Part shown: in pieces, positions 37,985 to 46,242 of the stretch | Position numbering within the stretch: position 1 is the stretch's first letter | Layout of the letters: each line of letters opens with the position of its first letter | NCBI GenBank assembly: GCA_963717595.1 | Contig: CAVQWH010000001.1 | Location: 558,001-622,000, forward strand | Length of the DNA: 64,000 nt | Direction of reading: 5' to 3' | DNA from: CAVQWH01 sp963717595 | GTDB lineage: Bacteria > Patescibacteriota > Saccharimonadia > Saccharimonadales > Saccharimonadaceae | Made by a program: the position numbers and the translations under genes | Notes under the pieces: model-generated | Seen by the model: the letters and a program-made list of their open reading frames with translations, nothing else | The model's database searches: none | Told to the model about the DNA's origin: nothing

Positions 37985-38134
37985 ATGGCAGAGCCAAAAA
38001 AACAGACCAGCCCTCGCAAGAGTGGCTTACGTCGCAGTCATTTAGCTTTAAAGCTTGCACGTCGTGTTAACGCTAAATCTCCAGTTAAAGCCCATACCAC
38101 CAAGCGTGAGACTGGTTCACGAAAGAAAGGTTAG
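37985..38134 (+). CDS. rpmF: 50S ribosomal protein L32
   Basis: The 49-residue basic protein MAEPKKQTSPRKSGLRRSHLA... matches the N-terminal core of L32 (VPKRKTSxSRRxxRRxHxAL). The C-terminal zinc-binding cysteines of many L32 proteins are absent, as in C-minus paralogues. AAAAAGGAG precedes the ATG and an upstream promoter is visible. nusB follows after 68 bases. Very small size is the main uncertainty; the start, ribosome site and basic pattern all agree. Confidence 0.8.
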   Translation: MAEPKKQTSPRKSGLRRSHLALKLARRVNAKSPVKAHTTKRETGSRKKG

Positions 38135-38202
38135 TCTTTAGGTAATCGTGCTTAAAGCTAACAGCCCCGCACTTTAAATATAAATATAAGGAGTCAAGCG
38201 CC

Positions 38203-38661
38203 ATGGCATCAAATCGTCACCTCGGTCGCATAATTGCCCTACAAACCCTTTATGAATATGATTTTCGTTCTTCGGCTGGAGATGAGCAAACAGATTTAGA
38301 TCAAATTTTAGAACGCAATTTAGAGCGTTATAAAAAAACTGTTGATGATAAAGAGTTTGTAGAACAATTAGTTCGCGGCGTGGCAAAAAGTGGCAAAGAG
38401 CTAGATGCTATCATTCAGCCCGTAGCACCGGATTGGCCGATAGATCAAATTGCAAAGGTTGACCACGTTATTTTGCAGATTGCCACTTTTGAACTAAAAG
38501 AGCTAAAAGATGTTGTGCCACCCAAGGTAGTAATTAACGAGGCGGTTGAGCTAGCAAAAGCATTTGGCTCTGACAGTTCATCTAAGTTTATTAATGGTGT
38601 TCTAGGGACTGTCTACAAAACGCTGACCAAGGAGTTACCAGATGAAGAAGCCAAAGTTTAA
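38203..38661 (+). CDS. nusB: Transcription antitermination factor NusB
   Basis: The 152-residue all-helical protein assists rRNA antitermination with NusE (S10). Signatures are GRIIALQTLYEYDF, FVEQLVRGVAKSGKELDAII, DQIAKVDHVILQIATFEL and VVINEAVELAKAFGSDSSSKFINGVLG. Length is normal. A TAAGGAG site precedes the ATG. The last 20 bases overlap the following Nudix gene. Confidence 0.93.
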   Translation: MASNRHLGRIIALQTLYEYDFRSSAGDEQTDLDQILERNLERYKKTVDDKEFVEQLVRGVAKSGKELDAIIQPVAPDWPIDQIAKVDHVILQIATFELKELKDVVPPKVVINEAVELAKAFGSDSSSKFINGVLGTVYKTLTKELPDEEAKV

Positions 38662-39134
38662 CCAATTTAAGAAGTATTTCAAACGTAAATCGTCTATTCA
38701 AGAAATTACCCGTGAGCCAACCGCCGGTGGTGTAATTTTTCGCCGTAATAAAAAGGGTGAAATTGAAATTTTATTAATTCAAGATTCAAAAGATCGCTGG
38801 ACTATTCCTAAAGGCCACATTGAAGAAGGTGAAACTGCCGAGCAAACTGCTCTTCGCGAAATTCATGAAGAAGCGGGTTCTAGATAAGACCAAAGCTTTG
38901 GGCTGGTTAGGTAAAATTAACTTTCGTTATCGCCGTTTGAACACACTGGTTTTAATGACAACTCAAATTTACCTAGTTCATGCTAAAGCGGATACAGATA
39001 AAATCAAAAAAGAAAAATGGATGAACGACATCAAGTGGTTTAGCTTTAACGAAGCGCTAGACAAAATTGAGTATGAAGATATCGGCAAGCTGATTTTACT
39101 TGCTAAGAAACGAATTCGCGAGGCAGGTCTTTAA
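38642..39134 (+). CDS. Nudix hydrolase (frameshifted in this sequence)
   Basis: With one T removed from GGGTTCTAGAT at 38876-38886 the gene encodes about 163 residues. It has the Nudix box GHIEEGETAEQTALREI...EEAGL, which binds Mg and cleaves nucleoside diphosphate-X bonds. The first part (TAGGVIFRRNKKGEIEILLI) and last part (WMNDIKWFSFNEALDKIEYED) are typical of Ap4A/8-oxo-dGTP-type members. The substrate is unknown. It overlaps nusB by 20 bases and rnc follows 2 bases later, suggesting an RNA-processing operon. The extra T matches the one in the XRE gene at 29384. Confidence 0.88.
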
Positions 39135-39136
39135 GT

Positions 39137-39843
39137 ATGCAAGGCGTAGACATTAGCCCATATAAAGAGTTTGCCAAATCTAAGTTGGGTTTTGAGTTTA
39201 ATAATATAGAACTATTAGTAACATCCCTGACTCACAGAAGTTACGTTAATGAGCATAAAAAAAGCACCAAGGAGCATAACGAGCGGCTAGAGTTTTTAGG
39301 GGACGCTGTCCTTGAGTTAGTAGTAACAGACTTTTTGTATAAGAACTACCGCGAGCCGGAGGGTGTATTAACCAGCTGGCGGGCAGCTTTGGTGCGAACT
39401 GAAAGCATCGGCGCAGCAGGTGAGCAATTAGGCTACGCCCCTTTACTTCGCTTAAGTCGTGGCGAAAAACGAGGCAGTGAGCGTGCTAGACAACAGATAA
39501 CCGCCAATGCTTTTGAAGCAGTAGTAGGAGCAATATATTTAGACCAAGGTTATGAAGCCGCCACTAAAGTAATTAATGAGTATATTTTAAATCGCTTGGA
39601 AAAAATTCTTGAGGACGAAAGTTGGCGCGATCCTAAGTCTAGGCTACAAGAAGTTGCCCAGCGAATAGATAATCACACACCTGTATATAAGGTTTTGGAA
39701 GAAGAAGGTCAGACCACGACAAAATGTTTACCTTAGGTGTATTTGTAAATAAGCGCTTGCTTGGAAAAGGCAGCGGCCTATCCAAGCAAGTTGCCCAGCA
39801 GCAGGCCGCCCAAGCCGCTCTAAAAAAATACGACTCTGATTAA
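39137..39843 (+). CDS. rnc: Ribonuclease III (frameshifted in this sequence)
   Basis: The double-strand RNA endonuclease processes rRNA precursors. The catalytic signature HNERLEFLGDAVLELVV (about residue 47) and the second site ANAFEAVVGAIYLDQGY are intact. In the C-terminal dsRNA-binding domain one C is missing at GGTCAGACC (39707). Restoring GGTCCAGACC gives EEGPDHDKMFTLGVFV, AAQAALKKYDSD and a total of about 235 residues, normal for the family. Without the repair the protein would lack most of the RNA-binding domain. Confidence 0.92.
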
Positions 39844-39861
39844 CAGAGCCGTTAAGGTTAT

Positions 39862-39916
39862 TTCCCGGACCAGAACGTAAAGTTCTGGCACAGCTCACGG
39901 ATATTCCGTGCCGGGT
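39862..39916. ncRNA. Structured RNA element, copy A
   Basis: Hairpin CCAGAAC/GTTCTGG (39870-39888) is followed by CACAG/CTGTG (39889 to about 39925) enclosing hairpin CACGGA/TCCGTG and a conserved CCGGGTTC loop. A second copy lies at 54504-54597 with compensatory changes. On the minus strand it lies just after the stop of the small gene 39942-40208; on the plus strand it lies just after rnc. Confidence 0.5.
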
Positions 39917-39941
39917 TCGGTCTGTGGTGGACGAAAAGATG

Positions 39942-40208
39942 TCACCGGTAGTACGGTTCTCTGTGTGCGTGTCGCGGAAGTTCCGGAGGATTATCTATCC
40001 TGATAATCCGATCCGTTGGTAATTTCAGGGTGCTATGTAGTATGGCACCCACGGTAATCACCGCCGCCACTATTAAGGTCATGGCGAAGATACCCAATCC
40101 TACGAGCGTGTCCGACAGCGCCACAGCAAAAAGCAACGTTGCGATTACGCACCAAATAAGCGTCTCCATATCTATGTGGATAACGGCAGAGCTAACTAGC
40201 GCCTCCAT
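39942..40208 (-). CDS. Unknown small membrane protein
   Basis: The 88-residue product has two membrane helices (about residues 13-33 and 36-58) and a basic, Pro/His/Arg-rich tail (LPRHAHREPYYR). I do not recognise a family. Codon use is more GC-rich than in rnc and rpsP. It lies between rnc and the rpsP promoter on the opposite strand, directly followed by structured element A. The same arrangement, small membrane gene then element, is seen at 54605-54924, which supports it as a real gene. Confidence 0.55.
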   Translation of the reverse strand: MEALVSSAVIHIDMETLIWCVIATLLFAVALSDTLVGLGIFAMTLIVAAVITVGAILHSTLKLPTDRIIRIDNPPELPRHAHREPYYR

Positions 40209-40304
40209 GCTCTACAACCTTTCGTCGCAGGTTCAAGAAAACTTCAAAGCCTTCCTTTCAGTTATTAAAACATACTGTTAGCAAAATATCAAGCATCCAA
40301 GCTG

Positions 40305-40333
40305 TTGACTAGGGGAAGTAAACCGAGTAAAAT
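40305..40333 (+). promoter_or_regulatory. Promoter of rpsP-khpA
   Basis: TTGACT (40305-40310) and TAAAAT (40328-40333) are separated by 17 bases, 47 bases before the rpsP start. Confidence 0.65.
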
Positions 40334-40379
40334 AGGTCGAAGTTGATATAACAAAGTTTAAAGAGGATTAGAATAAAAT

Positions 40380-40874
40380 ATGCTCGCAATTCGTTTGCAA
40401 CGCGTAGGCCGCAAGGGCTACCCAGTTTATCGCGTCGCCGTGCAAGAAGCCCAGCGCCATCCATCTAGCGGAAGGGTAGTTGCCTATGTCGGTAGTTATA
40501 ACCCGCACACTAAAGAAGTAAAGTTTAACACCGAAAAAATAAACTTCTACTTAAAGAACGGCGCCCAGCCTACACCTAGAGTAGTTAAGCTACTTAAGGA
40601 AGAAAAAATTAAATTGCCTGATTGGGTAAGCCAGCCTGATAAAAAATCAGCATCTATCAAAAATCCGTCTAAGCTGCGTAAAAACCAACCTGATGAGCCG
40701 GCAGAAGAAGCAGTTGCGGCTGCTCCTAGCGAAGAAGCGGAAACTCCAGCAGAAAATGAGCCGGCAAAAGAGGAAGCTGAAACTTCGCCAAAAGAAGAAA
40801 AATCTTCCGAGGCAAACGACAGCCAAGAGCCTGAATCAAAAGACGAAGAAAAGTCTGAAGAAGCTAAAGCTTAA
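40380..40874 (+). CDS. rpsP: 30S ribosomal protein S16 with long acidic tail
   Basis: Residues 1-80 are a standard S16 (MLAIRLQRVGRKGYPVYRVAV, VGSYNPHTKE, NGAQPTPRVVKLL), which stabilises the 30S body. The next 84 residues are an Ala/Pro/Glu/Lys tail with repeated EEAET-like blocks, strongly acidic and probably disordered. S16 is usually 80-90 residues, so the tail doubles it. khpA, the next gene, has a similar acidic tail. Both are probably one transcript. Confidence 0.92.
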   Translation: MLAIRLQRVGRKGYPVYRVAVQEAQRHPSSGRVVAYVGSYNPHTKEVKFNTEKINFYLKNGAQPTPRVVKLLKEEKIKLPDWVSQPDKKSASIKNPSKLRKNQPDEPAEEAVAAAPSEEAETPAENEPAKEEAETSPKEEKSSEANDSQEPESKDEEKSEEAKA

Positions 40875-40954
40875 AAACTAGCAACTTATTTGTATCTAAG
40901 CTACAATTATATTGTCAGATATTTCAACGTGAGGCTTAAAAAGGAGGAGCTACC

Positions 40955-41371
40955 GTGGCGACAACAATTGATCAGCAATTCATAGAATATATAGTTAAAG
41001 AATTAGTCAGCAACCCAGATGACGTTAAAATAGAAAGACGTATCGATGAAAAAGGCGTGCTTTTAGAACTGACCGTTAATCCGGAAGATCTCGGACGGGT
41101 TATTGGCAAACGCGGCATGACTGCTCAAAGTTTACGCACGTTGCTACGTGCCCTGGGAACCAAAAACGATGCTCGTTATAATTTAAAAATTGTTAATAAT
41201 GATGGCGACCAACCGGCGCCTAAACCACCAAAAACTGACGATAATTCAGTATCAGACGACACAAATGATGAGTCGTCAACAGAGGAAAATACTGAATCTG
41301 TGGAAAAAGATTCAGATTTAACAAAAAAGACTAGAAAAGAGCTTGCCGAGCTCGACGATCTTGATATATAA
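40955..41371 (+). CDS. khpA: KH-domain RNA-binding protein KhpA
   Basis: The first 80 residues are a KH domain (FIEYIVKELVSNPDDVKIE, LTVNPEDLGRVIGKRGMTAQ with the GxxG loop GKRG, LRTLLRALGTKND). This is the small KhpA protein usually encoded right after rpsP. The remaining 58 residues form an acidic Asp/Ser/Glu-rich tail. AAGGAGGAG precedes the GTG start at 40955. It probably binds structured RNAs during translation or division control, from family knowledge. Confidence 0.88.
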   Translation: MATTIDQQFIEYIVKELVSNPDDVKIERRIDEKGVLLELTVNPEDLGRVIGKRGMTAQSLRTLLRALGTKNDARYNLKIVNNDGDQPAPKPPKTDDNSVSDDTNDESSTEENTESVEKDSDLTKKTRKELAELDDLDI

Positions 41372-41443
41372 TAACCACAGTCTAAATGACTTCTAAGTTA
41401 CACAAGCTCGTGCGAGCAATTTAGATTGAGAGCTTTATGTGTT

Positions 41444-41475
41444 AAAAGAACCCGCTTTTTATTGGGTTCTTTTAT
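41444..41475 (+). terminator. Terminator after khpA
   Basis: AAAAGAACCC pairs with GGGTTCTTTT around GCTTTTTATT, with further T's after it. The 70 bases before it can also fold (GCTCG/CGAGC; AGTCTAAAT/ATTTAGATT), so a short 3' RNA may be made. Confidence 0.8.
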
Positions 41476-41529
41476 TTATAAAATTTAATGATTGCAATAA
41501 AAAAGACAAGTAGGTAGGTTTTGGTTGTG

Positions 41530-41560
41530 GGCAGGCGCGGGCTTTAACCCGCACCTGCCT
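41530..41560 (-). terminator. Strong hairpin after the unknown gene 41567-42160
   Basis: GGCAGGCGCGGG and CCCGCACCTGCC pair with one mismatch around CTTTAA. It is GC-rich and directly follows the stop on the minus strand, but has no U run, so it may be a 3' stabiliser rather than a terminator. Confidence 0.5.
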
Positions 41561-41566
41561 GAAACC

Positions 41567-42160
41567 TTATGCCGCTGCGATCTTTTCTAGGCCTACTTCG
41601 ATGTCCGTATCCTCCTCTTCGCCTTCAATAGCGAAGAGATCGGGGGGAGTACCACTTGCATCCGGTTCGAAACTAGCCAGCAGCTTATCTGCTTCGGCTT
41701 TGGCGTTGTGTGACGACTTGAGGATTCGACCCTTGCTGTCGAGTAGCACGATGCCGCGCTTCTCTTTGGAAATGCAGATTTTGACGATGAACCACAGGCC
41801 GCCGATTTTGCTGTAAGGAATGAATACTTGAGGCAGAATGATGCATCCACCCTCTTCGTACGCCTTGGTGAAGTGCTCAGGGCGCAATATTTTCTCTAGA
41901 AAGAGATGTACTGCTTCCCGGCGGCCGATTCGGACTTGAGCGATTAGATCACCTTTATCCGTGCTCAGCATTCTCTCCAACTTTGAATGTACTACCCCTA
42001 AAGTAGTCTCCTCTAGGGCGATTTCCTCTGGATCGTGTTCCACGGTGCGGCCATAGGAGCCGGTATTCTCAGCCCACATGCCGTTGCCGGTTCTCTCACC
42101 TTCAGCACCGAAGATAAATACAATCTCTCCCTCGGCGTAGTAATTCAGACCTCTTGGCAT
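41567..42160 (-). CDS. Unknown protein, paralogue of 42486-42917
   Basis: From the ATG at 42160 (behind AAGGAAGG) the product has 197 residues. The N-terminal part (YYAEGEIVFIFGAEGERTGNGMW) is followed by a block (LIAQVRIGRREAVHLFLEK, FTKAYEEGGCIILPQV, WFIVKICIS, GIVLLDSKGRIL). This block aligns with the divergent neighbour (KIAQLHLCPEAAVLLFLEG, LRKAVEKDGLLEIPKF, TLKVIAG, AVTADNEGNML). The C-terminus is acidic. No known domain or catalytic residue is visible. It is more GC-rich than its surroundings, which may mean recent transfer or strong expression. Confidence 0.65.
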   Translation of the reverse strand: MPRGLNYYAEGEIVFIFGAEGERTGNGMWAENTGSYGRTVEHDPEEIALEETTLGVVHSKLERMLSTDKGDLIAQVRIGRREAVHLFLEKILRPEHFTKAYEEGGCIILPQVFIPYSKIGGLWFIVKICISKEKRGIVLLDSKGRILKSSHNAKAEADKLLASFEPDASGTPPDLFAIEGEEEDTDIEVGLEKIAAA

Positions 42161-42485
42161 GACACTAGTTTCCTTCCTTGAGTAACCCATTTTAACAGGA
42201 GTGTACTGGCACGATGTTCCCAAAAAACAAAACGAGATGTGGAATTAAGCCACAAAAACAAATTGTGCCCTAGCTCCACATCTCGCTACCACCTACTTGT
42301 CAATGTACTCTGGAGTATATATCTACACTCAACAAAGTTACCGTATATTTTAAACCTGATCAGCTAAAAAGTCAATTTATAATCTGTTGCATAAATGTCA
42401 ATATTGTACTAAAATAATATAAGTTTCGTTGAGGTCAAGAGGCTTCCGAAGCACCTTGACAGGCAGACAAAATAGGAAGGCGCTA
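42161..42485. promoter_or_regulatory. Divergent intergenic region with two RNA structures
   Basis: The 325 bases hold no ORF. CGAGATGTGGA (42233-42243) pairs with TCCACATCTCG (42275-42285), with an inner hairpin CACAA/TTGTG. GTCAAG (42434-42439) pairs with CTTGAC (42455-42460) around GCTT/AAGC, in the leader of the plus-strand gene. An AT-rich stretch (42340-42425) with ATAATATAAG supplies a probable promoter. Confidence 0.5.
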
Positions 42486-42917
42486 ATGAGTACTACTGAA
42501 ATTGCAGGGGATAATTACTCGTTGAAAGAGGGCGTAGAGATTATTGAGTTCTTTGGGTACAAAGGGTTCAAATTGTCCGATGAAAGCTGGTTCATAGTTC
42601 CTCTTGAGGATGATGAGAGGTTCATGGAAATTGATCCCAACGAACAAGCGTCTGATTCTATTAGGGGCTGTATTCAGGAAGACGTGGAGTCTGGTAGCGA
42701 GGATAAGATCGCTCAGCTGCATCTTTGTCCTGAGGCCGCAGTGCTTCTATTTCTCGAGGGCAAACTTACCAAAAGCAATCTCAGAAAAGCTGTCGAGAAA
42801 GATGGCCTCCTCGAAATTCCCAAGTTCAACATCGAGGACCGCACCCTTACTCTTAAAGTGATTGCGGGGTATGAGTATGATGCAGTCACTGCGGATAATG
42901 AGGGGAATATGCTCTGA
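42486..42917 (+). CDS. Unknown protein, paralogue of 41567-42160
   Basis: The ATG at 42486 follows AGGAAGG and gives 143 residues; a longer frame from 42429 would read through a leader hairpin and is rejected. The protein is acidic and has EIIEFFGYKGFKLSDESWFIVPL, then a block homologous to the minus-strand neighbour (see that entry). The shared block of about 70 residues looks like a small alpha/beta domain of unknown function. The pair is divergently transcribed, so they could be controlled together. Confidence 0.65.
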   Translation: MSTTEIAGDNYSLKEGVEIIEFFGYKGFKLSDESWFIVPLEDDERFMEIDPNEQASDSIRGCIQEDVESGSEDKIAQLHLCPEAAVLLFLEGKLTKSNLRKAVEKDGLLEIPKFNIEDRTLTLKVIAGYEYDAVTADNEGNML

Positions 42918-42930
42918 AACTTGGGCTGAC

Positions 42931-42976
42931 ACACAGGACGTAGGCGCTTTAATTGGTGCCTACGTCCGCATGTGTT
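42931..42976 (+). terminator. Long hairpin after 42486-42917
   Basis: GGACGTAGGC and GCCTACGTCC pair perfectly, with an outer ACACA/TGTGT extension and TCC then TAGTTTTT downstream. It probably ends the transcript. Confidence 0.7.
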
Positions 42977-43035
42977 TCCTGTCTAGTTTTTCTGCTTGTC
43001 ATTATTTTATTTTTAAAACTGATAAAATTATATAA

Positions 43036-43689
43036 ATGAAGATTCAAATTATTACACTGTTTCCGGAAGCCATAGAGCCTTATTTAAATGCTAGTATGCT
43101 TTGGAAGGCCAAAGACAAGGGCTTGGTAGAGTATAGACTAATAAATTTAAGAGAATTTGGCATAGGGCCTAGAAAGCAAGTGGACGATACGCCGTATGGC
43201 GGAGGTGATGGCATGGTACTAAAGCCAGAGCCGATTGTGGCAGCGATTGAGTTTGCTAAAAAAGAAGATCCAGCCGCCCAGGTTATCTTACCAACACCTC
43301 GTGGCCAAACTTATAAGCAGTCTATTGCTAAAAATTTAGCTGCTAATAAAAAGGGACTCATTATAATTTGCCCACGCTATGAGGGTTATGATGAACGTAT
43401 TGTTAAGTATGTTGATAAGCAGATCTGTATTGGGAATTATATTTTGACTGGTGGTGAATTGCCGGCAATGGTAATTGTTGATAGCGTAGTACGGCTTTTA
43501 CCGGGAGTATTAGGCGGCGAAAATTCCACTGAGATTGAATCTTTTCAGCAAGATGATAAAAATATAGAATTTCCCCAATATACTCGTCCGGAAGATTTTC
43601 GGGGCCTTAGGGTTCCGCAAGTACTTTTAAGTGGTCATCACGACGAAATTGCCAAATGGCGCAAAGGAAGTAGCTCTAAAATCAAATAA
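43036..43689 (+). CDS. trmD: tRNA (guanine-37-N1)-methyltransferase
   Basis: The 217-residue SPOUT enzyme methylates G37 and prevents +1 frameshifts. It has ITLFPEAIEPYLNASMLWKA, DDTPYGGGDGMVLKPEP, the knot region CIGNYILTGGELPAMVIVDS and VLLSGHHDEIAKWR. The enzyme is slightly shorter than the usual 230-250 residues, missing part of the C-terminal domain. A TAAAAT box lies 7 bases upstream of the ATG. A clear terminator follows. Confidence 0.94.
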   Translation: MKIQIITLFPEAIEPYLNASMLWKAKDKGLVEYRLINLREFGIGPRKQVDDTPYGGGDGMVLKPEPIVAAIEFAKKEDPAAQVILPTPRGQTYKQSIAKNLAANKKGLIIICPRYEGYDERIVKYVDKQICIGNYILTGGELPAMVIVDSVVRLLPGVLGGENSTEIESFQQDDKNIEFPQYTRPEDFRGLRVPQVLLSGHHDEIAKWRKGSSSKIK

Positions 43690-43716
43690 CCTAGACTACA
43701 GGAGTCTAGGTTATTC
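43685..43716 (+). terminator. Terminator after trmD
   Basis: AATAACCTAGACT pairs with AGTCTAGGTTATT around ACAGG. No long T run follows, but the 13-bp stem sits right at the stop codon. Confidence 0.75.
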
Positions 43717-43874
43717 CGTTGTGGTGGATGTCGTATAGCGAATCAAACACCTTTGTTTTTGGTTTTTGTTTTTCCTATTCGCTTGCAATTACTGTAAATG
43801 CTTACAAAATAAAACGCAAGCACTTTTGCATAAAATACAACGGTATATAAATAACAAGGCGTATAATAGTAGCA

Positions 43875-44351
43875 ATGGTTAAATTTGCAAAAGCTTATAT
43901 GCCATCCACAAAAATTGGCTTATATCCTCAGTTATTTATTTGGTTACTAGTGTTGATATTTATTTTGATGTCAGCGGCGCAGCTGATAGACTTGCAGAGT
44001 TTTGTAGATGTTTTTGTTAAATATAACTTACCTCATAGTGAAGCAAGCCCGCAAATTACGGCAGCTATCCTTGCCATAACTGAGGTGTTTGCTCTACCGT
44101 TTTTGCTGCGTATGAACCTTAGTTATTATATGCGTTGGTTTAGTTTGCTTTGTGGTTGGGCAGCAGTGTTGTTGTGGGCATGTTTAACATTTTGGGCTTT
44201 AGGCAAGGGCTTGGACCTAAGCAATATAGGATATTTTGGTTTTGTGTCATGGCCGCTAGGCTTAAGTTCAGTGCTATATGTAATAATTCTAGTTTTATTA
44301 ATGGCGTTTTCTTCGCAAGTATTAAGGCATGATTTTAAACGTAGTAGATAA
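43875..44351 (+). CDS. Unknown four-helix membrane protein (DoxX-like)
   Basis: The 158-residue protein has four membrane helices (about residues 17-37, 62-82, 88-110, 125-150). Helix spacing and length resemble the DoxX/MauE-like superfamily, but no signature residues can be claimed. TATAAT lies 7 bases before the ATG, so the transcript is probably leaderless. The CNNM gene follows 27 bases after the stop and may be cotranscribed. Confidence 0.6.
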   Translation: MVKFAKAYMPSTKIGLYPQLFIWLLVLIFILMSAAQLIDLQSFVDVFVKYNLPHSEASPQITAAILAITEVFALPFLLRMNLSYYMRWFSLLCGWAAVLLWACLTFWALGKGLDLSNIGYFGFVSWPLGLSSVLYVIILVLLMAFSSQVLRHDFKRSR

Positions 44352-44378
44352 GCTAACTGCACAGCTAAGTGAGGTGAT

Positions 44379-45371
44379 ATGAATATTTTAATAATTTCGA
44401 TTGCTGTCGTTGCTTTAGTGCTCTTAGCTGCTGCTTGCTCAGGCTTAAATGTAGCCTTAATGTCTCTTAATATTGCCGACTTAAGGCGTAAATCGAAGCT
44501 AGGCAACAAAGCTGCTAAAAAAGTTTTACCTTTGCGTCAAAATAGCCACCTTACTTTGGCGGGCATCTTACTAACTAACGTAGCGGCTGTATCTATAACT
44601 TCTGTGTTAATAGAGAGTGAAACAGGTGGAATTATTGCGGTAATAGTAAGCACGTTACTTATGGTGATATTTGGTGAAATCTTGCCACAAGCTTTCTTTA
44701 GTAAACGCGCCCTAACGCTCTGTGCCCGGTTTTCGCCACTTCTTAAGGTGATGATTTTTATTACTTACCCCATATCTAAGCCTTTACAAATTTTACTGGA
44801 TAAAATACTTGGTAGCACCGAGCGCTCCCAACTCCAAACGCGCCACGAGCTGGGAATAATGATTACTGAACACTTAGGCGACGATGCTAGTGAGCTTGAT
44901 GAAGACGAGGTAGAAATTGTGCGTGGTGCCCTGCAGCTTAGCGAAAAGCAGGTCGGCTCCATAATGACGCCTATAGAAAAAGTTTATTGGTTAACCCCAG
45001 ATACTGTGATTGATGCAGATAAAATTGATGAAATTAAAGCGAAAGGCTTTAGCCGCATACCTATTTTTAATAGTAAGCTTACTAAATGTTTTGGAATTTT
45101 ACTTATGAAGGATTTAGTAGATATAGATTTTGATGAATCGGCTCGTTCAGTGCTCAGATTACCGCTCTATTCTGCCAAAATAGTAGGTAGTAAAACGGCA
45201 CTTGACACTATGTTTCGCAAATTAGTTAATGGCGGAACTCATCTTATGCCTATAGAGCGTGATGACAAAATAATAGGCGTGGTCACGATTGAAGACTTAA
45301 TTGAAGAGATAGTAGGCCACGAAATTGAAGACGAAATTGACCGCACAAAACGCCAGGCTTCTAAAGCATAA
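44379..45371 (+). CDS. CNNM/CorC-type transporter with CBS domains
   Basis: The 330-residue protein has an N-terminal DUF21 membrane domain (residues 1-150; SGLNVALMSLNIADLRRKSK, FGEILPQAFFSKRAL). A linker and a pair of CBS domains follow (about 180-310; VGSIMTPIEKVYWLTPDT, SRIPIFNSK, MPIERDDKIIGVVTIEDLIEEIVG). Family members export or sense Mg2+ and bind ATP through the CBS pair. The C-terminal CorC_HlyC domain is absent. GAGGTGAT precedes the ATG. Confidence 0.85.
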   Translation: MNILIISIAVVALVLLAAACSGLNVALMSLNIADLRRKSKLGNKAAKKVLPLRQNSHLTLAGILLTNVAAVSITSVLIESETGGIIAVIVSTLLMVIFGEILPQAFFSKRALTLCARFSPLLKVMIFITYPISKPLQILLDKILGSTERSQLQTRHELGIMITEHLGDDASELDEDEVEIVRGALQLSEKQVGSIMTPIEKVYWLTPDTVIDADKIDEIKAKGFSRIPIFNSKLTKCFGILLMKDLVDIDFDESARSVLRLPLYSAKIVGSKTALDTMFRKLVNGGTHLMPIERDDKIIGVVTIEDLIEEIVGHEIEDEIDRTKRQASKA

Positions 45372-45418
45372 TCCATATATTGATTTTTTAAATTAAAAGT
45401 GTTATAGTATAAATTGTT

Positions 45419-46012
45419 ATGCCAAGCAAGCAACTTGAAAGACATTACAAACAAGGAAAATTGCTTGAACACCGGGCCCATGATGGTATACCCATAGTAA
45501 GGACCGGTGAAACTTTTGGAGACTCTACAGGTCTGGGAAATCAAGTAGACCCGCCTTTAGATTATCCGGTAACTGATAGTGGTGTTAGCGTAAGTATTAG
45601 GAGTAGAGCAGAGAACTTGAAAGCTGCTCTTGAAGCATTTAGTCCCAGTAATGAAAAGACTGGTTTGTCGAAAGTAGCTCTTCATAGACGTGATATAAAA
45701 GAACGTTACGGCGAGAACAAAGGCGAAGAAGCTAAAGAAGAAGCTAAAGATTTCCTCAAGGAAGCTAGAAAGTCTTTTTGGAAAGCGTATGGCCACGAAG
45801 TATTAGAAGCCGCTGGGATTTTTTCACCTGAGGATTTGGAGCTAGACTTGAGTATAGACGAACTTGATGAAAGGGTTGATTTTAAAGATCTAAACGCTGA
45901 TGTTAGAATGCTTTGGAGCGAATTTCGTAAAAAGTATGCCAAAACTGGCAGAAAAGCAGAGAAAAAAAGAGAAGACTTTATTAACCAGCTGGAAGATATT
46001 ATAAATAGCTAA
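45419..46012 (+). CDS. Unknown acidic, helical soluble protein
   Basis: The 197-residue protein has no membrane segment. Its C-terminal two thirds are Lys/Glu-rich with coiled-coil character (EEAKEEAKDFLKEARKSF, ELDLSIDELDERVDF). I do not recognise a family. A TATAGTATAAATTG stretch ends 3 bases before the ATG, again a leaderless pattern. The next gene on the minus strand ends 2 bases away. Confidence 0.6.
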   Translation: MPSKQLERHYKQGKLLEHRAHDGIPIVRTGETFGDSTGLGNQVDPPLDYPVTDSGVSVSIRSRAENLKAALEAFSPSNEKTGLSKVALHRRDIKERYGENKGEEAKEEAKDFLKEARKSFWKAYGHEVLEAAGIFSPEDLELDLSIDELDERVDFKDLNADVRMLWSEFRKKYAKTGRKAEKKREDFINQLEDIINS

Positions 46013-46014
46013 AA

Positions 46015-46173
46015 CTAATAGCTATAACTACCAGAAGAGCTTCCGCTATGGTTGAATAACAGGAAGTATATAAGTGCATAAACAATCGCGCCAACTACTA
46101 TATAGAGCAAAATCCATTGCCAAAGCGGTCGTTTCCCGTAGCCCTTTTTGTGAGTCTTATTTTCTTTCGCCAT
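46015..46173 (-). CDS. Small single-helix membrane protein
   Basis: This 52-residue frame is too short for most ORF lists. It has a basic start (MAKENKTHKKGYGKRPLW), one membrane helix (about residues 19-41) and a Ser/Gly/Tyr tail. AAGGAG lies 7 bases before the ATG, which supports translation. The function is unknown. It lies tail to tail with the preceding gene and heads away from the dienelactone hydrolase gene. Confidence 0.65.
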   Translation of the reverse strand: MAKENKTHKKGYGKRPLWQWILLYIVVGAIVYALIYFLLFNHSGSSSGSYSY

Positions 46174-46242
46174 GATAATAATCTCCTTATGACTATAGGT
46201 GGATTATAGCACAGCTATAGGAGACTGTAGTATAGTAGTTAT

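Noticed and set aside
42429..42485. Longer start for the plus-strand paralogue gene
   Set aside because: It would run through a leader hairpin; the ATG at 42486 has a good AGGAAGG site.
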